From an uncultured Porphyromonadaceae bacterium (GTDB taxonomy: Bacteria; Bacteroidota; Bacteroidia; Bacteroidales; Muribaculaceae), in NCBI GenBank assembly GCA_947174225.1, contig CAMWIF010000154.1, positions 1-6,599 of the forward strand: a DNA stretch of 6,599 nt, written 5' to 3'. The translations under genes and the position numbers were made by a program. Positions 1 to 4,957 of this stretch are shown here, piece after piece. Below the pieces are notes generated by a model. It was not told the origin of the DNA, ran no database searches, and was given only the letters and a program-made list of their open reading frames with translations. Each line of letters starts with the position of its first letter. Within the stretch, counting starts at the first letter, position 1.

Positions 1-437
1 GTCCCGGCGGAACAGTGCTTACTGAGAACAACAACCTTCAGAAAAGTGAGTTCCTTTCCGACGACATCAACGCAGGCGTTCATTCGTCTCGTGGCATCCG
101 TCAGATCATCCAGCAGCGCAATGCCGATGTGCTTAAAGAGATTAATGAGATAAAGAAGAAATATGCCGACGGCGGTTTCGGCTCACTTGAGACTAAGGCT
201 GATCGCGAGAAAGCACAGGCTGCCTATGACGAGGCTGCTTCCGCTATCCGTAAGAACGAAGACCTCAAGAAGCCCGTTATCATCATCAAGTCTACTCCTG
301 AAGCTTCTTTCGGAAGCCTCGTAGAGATTCTTGACGAAATGCAGATCAACTCTATCTCCAAGTATCAGATCGATAACATGACAGCTGTGGATTCTGTAAT
401 GCTCTCCGAGTATTGGAAGAATCATCCGGCTCAATAA
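1..437 (+). CDS. exbD: ExbD-family biopolymer transport protein, 3' part (5' end outside window)
   Basis: Partial gene: the frame is open from position 3 (reading PGGTV...) to TAA at 435-437, giving 144 residues without a start. GTG at 15 is only an internal valine codon. ExbD is the inner-membrane stator partner of ExbB in the proton-driven motor that powers TonB. What remains is the periplasmic part. Its C-terminal portion, KPVIIIKSTPEASFGSLVEILDEMQ, resembles the ExbD/TolR periplasmic fold (a strand with VIIIK, then a helix with a VxxILDEM pattern). The transmembrane helix and its proton-carrying Asp lie upstream of the window. A long, charged, probably helical stretch rich in K, E, A and D precedes that fold, making the visible periplasmic part alone about as long as a whole E. 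coli ExbD. tonB starts 36 nt downstream, consistent with an exbB-exbD-tonB operon. The family call is fairly secure; which of several ExbD paralogues this is cannot be told. Confidence 0.87.
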   Translation, partial: PGGTVLTENNNLQKSEFLSDDINAGVHSSRGIRQIIQQRNADVLKEINEIKKKYADGGFGSLETKADREKAQAAYDEAASAIRKNEDLKKPVIIIKSTPEASFGSLVEILDEMQINSISKYQIDNMTAVDSVMLSEYWKNHPAQ

Positions 438-473
438 TGTTAGATTTATTAACCCTTAAAGCAGAAAAGAAAA

Positions 474-1352
474 ATGGCTAAAAGAAATGTAGATCTAACA
501 TCGAAGGAATGGCGCGATATAGTCTTTGCGGATAAAAACCAAGACTTCGGTGCCTATCAACTCCGCAAGAACAGCGACAAGCGTCACAATATGGCAGTCC
601 TGTTCACACTTATCGGTCTGGTGGTAGTTTTCATCATGCTCATCGCATATTCAAAATATTCTGACTATCGCGCCGAGCAGGAAGCTATCGCCCTCCAGGA
701 GCAACGTGAGAAAATGGCTGCTGCCGAACTTCTCCAGGAAGAGAAGAACGACGAGCCGGAACCCGAACCGGAACCCGAACCTCAGAAATTCGAGCAGGAG
801 ATTCCTCAAGTGCCTGAAGAGGTGCTTGCAACCGTACAGGTTACTCAGATTGCCATCGTCGACGCTGACAAAGTGCAGAACGAGGTGATGGATATGGAGG
901 CTCAGAAGGAAGATAACACCGCTCGTGGTGTGGTTAACCAGGAAGGTTCTGACGACGCCGACAAATTCAAAGCTGTTCAGGAACAGGTTATCGTGAAGGA
1001 ACCCGAACCCGAGGTTAAACCCAAAGAGGAGGAGATCTTCCAGGCTGTAGAGCAGCAGGCTGAGTTCCCCGGCGGTACAGCTGCTCTTATGAAATGGCTT
1101 AACCAGAACATCCGTTATCCGGAACAGGCTGCCGCCAACGACATCCAGGGCCGTGTAATCGTGAAGTTCGTCGTTGAGAAAGACGGTTCAATCGGTGCTG
1201 CCGAAATCCTCAAGGGTGTAGATAAAGACCTTGACCGTGAGGCACTCCGCGTGGTTAAGAAGATGCCTAAATGGCAGCCCGGTAAAAACAACGGTGTTGC
1301 AGTGCGTTCTTACTTCAACCTCCCCGTTTCATTCAAGCTCCAGAATCAGTAA
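474..1352 (+). CDS. tonB: Energy transducer TonB (Bacteroidota type)
   Basis: 292 residues, ATG to TAA. TonB spans the periplasm and passes energy from ExbB/ExbD to outer-membrane TonB-dependent (SusC-like) transporters. Visible parts: a cytoplasmic N-terminus with the Bacteroidota signature KNQDFGAYQLRKNSDKR (residues 21-37); one transmembrane helix at about 40-59; a charged, probably helical stretch (61-92); a Pro-Glu spacer with five EP pairs at 94-103 and a second short one, EPEPE, at 176-180; and a C-terminal TonB domain at about 190-290. That domain contains FPGG (198-201), YPEQAAANDIQGRVIVKFVV (215-234), EKDGSI (235-240) and WQPG (267-270). The helix is N-terminal and single, as expected for TonB. 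The start gives the full N-terminal signature and lies 36 nt after exbD, so co-transcription is likely. A hairpin terminator follows 20 nt after the stop. No strong Shine-Dalgarno site is present, only an A-rich stretch. Confidence 0.95.
   Translation: MAKRNVDLTSKEWRDIVFADKNQDFGAYQLRKNSDKRHNMAVLFTLIGLVVVFIMLIAYSKYSDYRAEQEAIALQEQREKMAAAELLQEEKNDEPEPEPEPEPQKFEQEIPQVPEEVLATVQVTQIAIVDADKVQNEVMDMEAQKEDNTARGVVNQEGSDDADKFKAVQEQVIVKEPEPEVKPKEEEIFQAVEQQAEFPGGTAALMKWLNQNIRYPEQAAANDIQGRVIVKFVVEKDGSIGAAEILKGVDKDLDREALRVVKKMPKWQPGKNNGVAVRSYFNLPVSFKLQNQ
753..782 (+). repeat. Pro-Glu coding tandem repeat inside tonB
   Basis: The (EP)5 spacer is encoded by alternating gaa/gag and ccg/ccc codons, giving two near-identical 12-bp units (gaaccggaaccc) followed by gaacct. 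All visible copies are in frame. Changes by whole 6- or 12-bp units would alter only spacer length, in the part of TonB that crosses the periplasm. Confidence 0.7.
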
Positions 1353-1372
1353 TCGAGCGTAGAAATCCAATA

Positions 1373-1414
1373 AAAGAAGCGTCATACTGCCTTAGTGCCG
1401 TGTGACGCTTCTTT
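1373..1414 (+). terminator. Intrinsic terminator after tonB
   Basis: A perfect 12-bp inverted repeat: aaagaagcgtca (1373-1384) pairs with tgacgcttcttt (1403-1414). It can be extended inward by a G-U pair and two further pairs to a loop of about 12 nt. The stem's 3' arm ends in cttcttt rather than a long separate T-run, so termination may be incomplete. Read on the opposite strand it is equally hairpin-forming and T-rich, but no minus-strand gene ends here. It lies 20 nt after the tonB stop. Confidence 0.75.
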
Positions 1415-1415
1415 G

Positions 1416-1437
1416 CTATAAACTATAAACCATAAAC
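1416..1437. repeat. Short AT-rich tandem repeat
   Basis: Three imperfect 7-8-bp units in a row: ctataaa, ctataaac, cataaac. The octamer aactataa occurs again at 1484-1491. It sits directly after the tonB terminator, in the spacer before the 66-residue membrane protein. It may be slippage-prone or simply low-complexity spacer; no function can be assigned. Confidence 0.5.
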
Positions 1438-1449
1438 TACCTCCCCTAA

Positions 1450-1472
1450 AGCATTTTTTTCTTAAAAATGCT
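1450..1472. repeat. Perfect 9-bp AT-rich hairpin in the spacer
   Basis: agcattttt (1450-1458) pairs exactly with aaaaatgct (1464-1472) around the loop ttctt. No T-run follows on the + strand, so it is not a classic second terminator. It lies 57 nt before the next start codon and could be a leader structure, a protein-binding palindrome or a 3'-end stabiliser. Confidence 0.5.
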
Positions 1473-1529
1473 GAACCACTATTAACTATAATTGTTAAAA
1501 ATATAGAAACTCTTAAAAATATCAAAGTT

Positions 1530-1730
1530 ATGAACGGAAATGAAAACATGCCTAAAAGCGGGCGTCTGATATTCGGAATTTTTATGGTGATCGTATATGT
1601 AGCCGTTGGTCTACTGTTTATATTCGACGTATTCAATATTGACAATGTGGCTGTGAGTGCGGTAGTCGGTGGCATCCTTTGTGCCTATGGTCTTTGGAGA
1701 GGCTATCGTCTCTATCGTGGCTGGAACTGA
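1530..1730 (+). CDS. Small two-helix inner-membrane protein, unknown function
   Basis: 66 residues, ATG to TGA. A polar N-terminus (MNGNENMPKSGR) is followed by two hydrophobic segments: one at about 13-33 (LIFGIFMVIVYVAVGLLFIF) and one at about 38-55, which contains SAVVGGILCAYGLW. The basic tail reads RGYRLYRGWN. No signal peptidase site is evident, and the charge pattern suggests both ends are cytoplasmic. A second in-frame ATG (residue 7, at 1548) could be the real start without changing the helices. The gene is 27 nt upstream of the PstS-like lipoprotein and probably shares its transcript. I recall similar small proteins with a YGLxRGYR-like tail next to tonB and PstS-like genes in other Bacteroidales, but no experimental role. 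It might be an accessory of the TonB motor or of the lipoprotein; this is inference from position only. Confidence 0.8.
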   Translation: MNGNENMPKSGRLIFGIFMVIVYVAVGLLFIFDVFNIDNVAVSAVVGGILCAYGLWRGYRLYRGWN

Positions 1731-1757
1731 TTATCAAAACAAACACGCTCCATCAAT

Positions 1758-2771
1758 ATGAAAAATTCAATGCTTACTAAGATATCCTCCGGATTGCTCC
1801 TCTTGGCTACCGCCATAGGAGCAATCAGCTGTACTCCCGTAAAACGTGGCGAGTACGCTTCCGGAAGCGCAACAATATATTGTGACGATGGCTTCAAAAA
1901 CATCCTTGAAGAGGAGATTGAGGTATTTGAATATACTTATCCACAATCCTCAATCATTCCTTTCTATGTGAGCGAAGGCGAAGCTCTCGACACTCTCCTT
2001 GCCGACGGCACTCAGGCAATCATCACAACTCGCCAGCTCTCTAAGGAGCAGATTGACTATATGAAGTCGAAATACAAGAGAGTTGTACGCCAAAACTGTA
2101 TTGCAGTGGATGCCGTAGCCATCATCACAAATAAAAAGAATCCTGTCTCAGCTTTATCAGTGACTGAGGTCAGCGACATTCTCAATGGCAAGATCACAAA
2201 ATGGAGTCAACTTGCCGGCAACGACACTACGGCAATAAAGATTGTGTTTGATAATGCTGAGTCTTCCACAGTAAGCTATCTGAAAGAGAAATTCCTTCCT
2301 GAGGGAAAGAAAATTTCAGAGACAGCCAACACCTTCGCACAGAAAAATAATGCGGCTGTGTTTGATATAGTCAAAACCGATCCCGATGCACTGGGTGTTA
2401 TAAGCGTCAGCTGGCTTGGTGACGATCTCAGCAAAGCAAAGAAAGTGCCTATGGACAAGAGAATGGAAGACTACGAAAACCAAAACGACACTGTGGCTTC
2501 CACACTCACTTCAGAGGTTAACATTATGAAGATAAGTAATCCTACCGAAGACAATGACTATAGTCCGGTAAGCTACAAGCCCTACCAGGCATATATCTAT
2601 TCGGGTGATTATCCTCTCGTAAGAAAGGTATATATGATTTCTACCGCCAGCAATTCAACTGTTCTCCACAGCTTTTATGTATTCATGACCGGTTTTGTCG
2701 GGCAGAAAATCATAACCAAGACAGGCATTCTCCCCTATCACATGAATCCCCGTGTGGTGGAAGTAATATGA
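1758..2771 (+). CDS. PstS-family substrate-binding lipoprotein
   Basis: 337 residues, ATG to TGA. The N-terminus is a lipoprotein signal (KISSGLLLLATAIGAISC) with the lipidated cysteine at residue 25. The rest resembles phosphate-binding protein PstS: GSATIYCDDGFKNILEEEIEVFE (36-58); a hinge-like strand and helix, IAVDAVAIITNKKNPVSALSV...ILNGKITKWSQLAG (115-154); YPLVRKVYMIS (285-295, like YPLSRPLYIY in PstS); and a C-terminal FMTGFVGQKIITKTGILP (309-326). The loops that normally hold phosphate are altered: where PstS has R-x-S/D-G-S-G-T this protein has FDNAESST (164-171), and the usual SDxPL-like segment reads TTRQLS (90-95). No pstC, pstA or pstB is visible, so phosphate import is doubtful; it may bind another ligand or act as a structural or sensory envelope protein. 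It follows the 66-residue membrane protein by 27 nt and ends before a strong hairpin. Confidence 0.85.
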   Translation: MKNSMLTKISSGLLLLATAIGAISCTPVKRGEYASGSATIYCDDGFKNILEEEIEVFEYTYPQSSIIPFYVSEGEALDTLLADGTQAIITTRQLSKEQIDYMKSKYKRVVRQNCIAVDAVAIITNKKNPVSALSVTEVSDILNGKITKWSQLAGNDTTAIKIVFDNAESSTVSYLKEKFLPEGKKISETANTFAQKNNAAVFDIVKTDPDALGVISVSWLGDDLSKAKKVPMDKRMEDYENQNDTVASTLTSEVNIMKISNPTEDNDYSPVSYKPYQAYIYSGDYPLVRKVYMISTASNSTVLHSFYVFMTGFVGQKIITKTGILPYHMNPRVVEVI

Positions 2772-2817
2772 TAAGCAAAACTTATGCTATAGCCCAATCA
2801 TTATTAACATAGAGTAT

Positions 2818-2856
2818 GTTATCCCCCCTCTGAATGTCGTTCATAGGGGGGATAAT
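2818..2856 (+). terminator. Intrinsic terminator after the PstS-like gene
   Basis: An 11-bp perfect stem with six consecutive G-C pairs (ttatcccccct at 2819-2829 with aggggggataa at 2845-2855) and a closing G-U pair. After one mismatch a further 4 bp (tgaa/ttca) close a 5-nt loop. A run of five T at 2861-2865 follows a few bases later. It lies about 50 nt after the stop codon and separates this unit from the TPR gene. Confidence 0.85.
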
Positions 2857-2908
2857 TCGATTTTTAAATAAAATTTCAGCAAAATACAAAAGATTAACAA
2901 CCCTATGT

Positions 2909-2939
2909 GTTGAAAAAATAAGTTTTTTTGTTAATTTTG
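2909..2939 (+). promoter_or_regulatory. Bacteroidota-type promoter for the TPR gene
   Basis: The -33 element is gttg at 2909-2912 and the -7 element is TAATTTTG at 2932-2939, an exact match to TAnnTTTG. They are separated by 19 nt, within the consensus spacing. Transcription is predicted to begin near 2945, giving a leader of about 110 nt before the ATG at 3058. Confidence 0.75.
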
Positions 2940-2945
2940 CATTGA

Positions 2946-2997
2946 TTTACAACAAAACTCTATGCCGCTCTACCAAGCGTCTCTCCCAAGTTGTAAA
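2946..2997 (+). repeat. Inverted repeat at the 5' end of the TPR-gene leader
   Basis: tttacaac (2946-2953) is the exact reverse complement of gttgtaaa (2990-2997), with 36 nt between them. It begins almost at the predicted transcription start, so the RNA could fold back on its own 5' end. A match of this length can arise by chance in AT-rich sequence. Confidence 0.35.
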
Positions 2998-3006
2998 CGA
3001 TGGTAA
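2962..3006 (+). other. Possible 14-residue upstream ORF in the TPR-gene leader
   Basis: ATG at 2962 opens a frame reading MPLYQASLPSCKRW and ending in TAA at 3004-3006, 51 nt before the TPR start. It lies wholly inside the predicted leader and overlaps the inverted repeat. Nothing besides position supports translation, and short frames like this are common by chance. Confidence 0.2.
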
Positions 3007-3057
3007 TTTTTTAAGGTTACTCAACTTCACCGCAATCAGTTAAAATCAATCTATAAG

Positions 3058-4689
3058 ATGAAATTCAGATTTATTTTCTCAGCTGCCTTCATTGCAGCCG
3101 CGCTCACTACAATGGCACAGACCCATGTAGAGGGTCGGGAATATTACAAGGCAGATCAGCTCCACAATGCAAAGGAGCTTCTTGTCCGCAATTTACACAA
3201 TGCCGGCACAGACAAAGCAGTCTCCAACTATTATCTTGGACTGATTGCTTTGGAAGAGGGGAATGTTGCCGCCGCTGCCACCCACTTCAACGAAGGCATC
3301 GCAGCCAACCCCCAATATGGCTACAACTATGTAGGCCTTGGCGCCTGTGATCTGCGCAACGGCGACAAATCAGGTGCTGAAAAGCAGTTTAAGGTTGCGA
3401 AAGGTCTTGCAAAAAAAGATGCAGAGTTGCTCATTGACATCGCTCGTGCCTACTACGATACTGATCCAGTGGCTTATACAAAGGAAATCGACAAGTATGT
3501 CAATGATGCCCGTAAGGCTAATATGCAGGAGGCAGATATCTACCTTTTCGAAGGCGACCGTAAGAAAGACAATAAAGATGTAGGTGGCGCTGCCGCTCAA
3601 TATGAGATGGCTGCCAACTATAATCCCGATGCTACTGAGGCTTATGTGAAATACGCCAACCTCTTTACCCAGGTTAATCCCCAGTATGCTATCGACATGC
3701 TCAACAAGCTCCTTCAGATCAACCCCAACTCTGCCCTTGCACAGAGAGAGCTTGCCAACGCTTACTACAACGCTCAGAAGTTTAGCGAGGCGGCTAACGA
3801 GTATGGCAAATATGTGAAGAACCCCAACCACTTCAAGCAGGATGAGGACCGTTACGCATTCCTTCTCTTCTACGGTGGCGACTACAAAGCAGGTTATGAC
3901 TACTCAACCCAGCTTCTCAAAGAGAATCCCAACAACTTCACAGCACAGCGTTATCAGTTTATGAACGCTGCTCAGGATAAGGAGATGGCTAACCAGCTTC
4001 TTCCTATGGCTGAGGCATTGGTAGCCGCCCACAAGGCTAATCCTGCCAACAAGTTCGCTCCTATCGACTATATCCTCATTGCTGAGGAGCTTAACACTGC
4101 AAAGCGTCCGCAGGAAGCTGAAGCTCTTCTTCAGGAAGCGATCAATGATAATCCTGACAACGCCACTTTCTACAAGCAGCTTGCTATGACCTATGTGGGT
4201 GAAAACAACCTTTCCAAAGCTGCCGATACATTCCAGGGTTATATCCAGCATTCAGAGAAGCCGGGTTATAACGATTTCATCCAGCAGGCTACTTTCGCCT
4301 ACTATGCAGGTGTTGAGAACCAGAAAGAGCATCCTGATGTTGCCAACAAGTATTACGACATGGCACTTGAATATGCCGACAAAGGTCACGAGATACTTCC
4401 TGAGAACTACAAGCCCATCAAATTCAGAGGCGACGTAGCAAAGCAGAAAGCTCCTGAAAGCGAAGTTGCATCTGCTGCCGTACCTTATTATACCGAGGCT
4501 ATCACTCTCATCGAGAAAAGTGAAAATCCTTCTCGCTATGTCAACGACGCCAAGGAGATGTATAACTATATGGGCAACTACTACCTTGAGCAGAAAGATG
4601 TGCCAAGCGCAAAGCAGTACTTCACCAAAGTTCTTGAGCTTGATCCCAACAACGAGCCTTACCGCAAATTCGTAGAGGGGCTTAAATAA
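3058..4689 (+). CDS. Secreted tetratricopeptide-repeat protein
   Basis: 543 residues, ATG to TAA. The first 20 residues (MKFRFIFSAAFIAAALTTMA, followed by Q21) form a signal peptide with probable cleavage after A20; no lipobox is visible, so the protein should be periplasmic. The remainder is nearly all helical TPR repeats. The clearest are at about 56-85 (YYLGLIALEEGNVAAAATHF), 161-190, 228-256 (ELANAYYNAQKFSEAANEYG), 336-366, 371-398 (YKQLAMTYVGENNLSKAADTF) and 500-532 (YMGNYYLEQKDVPSAKQYF, then LELDPNN). Less regular repeats fill the gaps. TPR arrays are protein-binding scaffolds; no catalytic motif is visible. It has its own promoter and terminator but follows the TonB and PstS-like genes, an arrangement I recall from other Bacteroidales, suggesting an envelope role. 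The partner is unknown. The start is supported by the complete signal peptide. Confidence 0.92.
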   Translation: MKFRFIFSAAFIAAALTTMAQTHVEGREYYKADQLHNAKELLVRNLHNAGTDKAVSNYYLGLIALEEGNVAAAATHFNEGIAANPQYGYNYVGLGACDLRNGDKSGAEKQFKVAKGLAKKDAELLIDIARAYYDTDPVAYTKEIDKYVNDARKANMQEADIYLFEGDRKKDNKDVGGAAAQYEMAANYNPDATEAYVKYANLFTQVNPQYAIDMLNKLLQINPNSALAQRELANAYYNAQKFSEAANEYGKYVKNPNHFKQDEDRYAFLLFYGGDYKAGYDYSTQLLKENPNNFTAQRYQFMNAAQDKEMANQLLPMAEALVAAHKANPANKFAPIDYILIAEELNTAKRPQEAEALLQEAINDNPDNATFYKQLAMTYVGENNLSKAADTFQGYIQHSEKPGYNDFIQQATFAYYAGVENQKEHPDVANKYYDMALEYADKGHEILPENYKPIKFRGDVAKQKAPESEVASAAVPYYTEAITLIEKSENPSRYVNDAKEMYNYMGNYYLEQKDVPSAKQYFTKVLELDPNNEPYRKFVEGLK

Positions 4690-4709
4690 GCCTTAGACCC
4701 CAATACATT

Positions 4710-4752
4710 AAAACTTCCTTAACACAATTTAAGTGTTAAGGAAGTTTTTTTT
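4710..4752 (+). terminator. Strong intrinsic terminator after the TPR gene
   Basis: A 15-bp perfect stem (aaacttccttaacac at 4711-4725 with gtgttaaggaagttt at 4733-4747), extended by one A-T pair at 4710/4748, encloses a 7-nt loop. The stem runs into eight consecutive T at 4745-4752. This is the best terminator in the window and lies 20 nt after the TPR stop. Confidence 0.93.
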
Positions 4753-4781
4753 GCATAAAAACACTTTTATTAGTACCTTTG
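4750..4781 (+). promoter_or_regulatory. Bacteroidota-type promoter for nqrA
   Basis: The -33 element is tttg at 4750-4753 and the -7 element is TACCTTTG at 4774-4781, an exact match to TAnnTTTG; 20 nt separate them. The -33 element uses the last T of the upstream terminator's T-run, so terminator and promoter overlap. Transcription should start near 4788, leaving a leader of about 160 nt before nqrA. Confidence 0.78.
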
Positions 4782-4801
4782 CAGAATTATATCCCACAAG
4801 C

Positions 4802-4816
4802 GATACTCTCAGTATC
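4802..4816 (+). repeat. Small hairpin in the nqrA leader
   Basis: gatact (4802-4807) and agtatc (4811-4816) form a perfect 6-bp stem around a ctc loop, about 15 nt into the predicted nqr transcript. It could protect the RNA 5' end or be an operator-like palindrome; it is short enough to be chance. Confidence 0.35.
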
Positions 4817-4872
4817 AAAACCCTTATTGGATTCATTGAAAAGGACGAAAATTACATTCAAAGTTGAGTAAT

Positions 4873-4880
4873 TACCTTTG
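4873..4880 (+). promoter_or_regulatory. Possible second -7 box in the nqrA leader
   Basis: A second exact TACCTTTG lies 99 nt after the first, and the similarity continues: TACCTTTGCAGAATTATAT at 4774-4792 versus TACCTTTGAAGATTATAT at 4873-4890, one mismatch and one 1-nt gap. No TTG stands at the proper distance upstream; the nearest candidate is tta at 4852-4854. A start from here would give a leader of about 60 nt. This could be a weak or regulated second promoter, or a relic of duplication. Confidence 0.35.
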
Positions 4881-4888
4881 AAGATTAT

Positions 4889-4957
4889 ATGCTTTCCGAA
4901 GCTTCTTATAAGGCGCCAAAACTGACCGTAAAACACATTATTATATCATATGGCTGA
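4889..4957 (+). other. Possible 22-codon upstream ORF overlapping the nqrA start
   Basis: ATG at 4889 opens a frame beginning MLSEASYKAPKLTV and ending SYG, with TGA at 4955-4957, three bases after the nqrA ATG (4950-4952) and in a different frame. The layout would allow translational coupling or competition between the two starts. No homology is recognised and no ribosome binding site is evident. It may be a chance frame. Confidence 0.25.

Noticed and set aside
1487..1494. TATAATTG as a -7 box for the 66-residue protein gene
   Set aside because: It has one mismatch to TAnnTTTG and no TTG about 19-21 nt upstream, so it is too weak to list as a promoter.
2771..2788. Small inverted repeat ataag/cttat just after the PstS-like stop
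   Set aside because: Only 5 bp with an AT-rich stem, and a much stronger terminator follows within 50 nt.
2834..3043. A 69-codon open frame on the + strand between the PstS-like and TPR genes
   Set aside because: It starts inside the terminator hairpin and spans the promoter and leader. Its composition is that of AT-rich non-coding DNA and it resembles no family I know.
3370..3831. A 153-codon open frame on the - strand
   Set aside because: It is antisense to the well-supported TPR gene and reflects its codon pattern; it has no family signature or promoter.
1758..4689. A phosphate-uptake (Pst/Pho) operon
   Set aside because: Only a PstS-like protein is present; there is no permease, ATPase or PhoU, and the binding loops are diverged.
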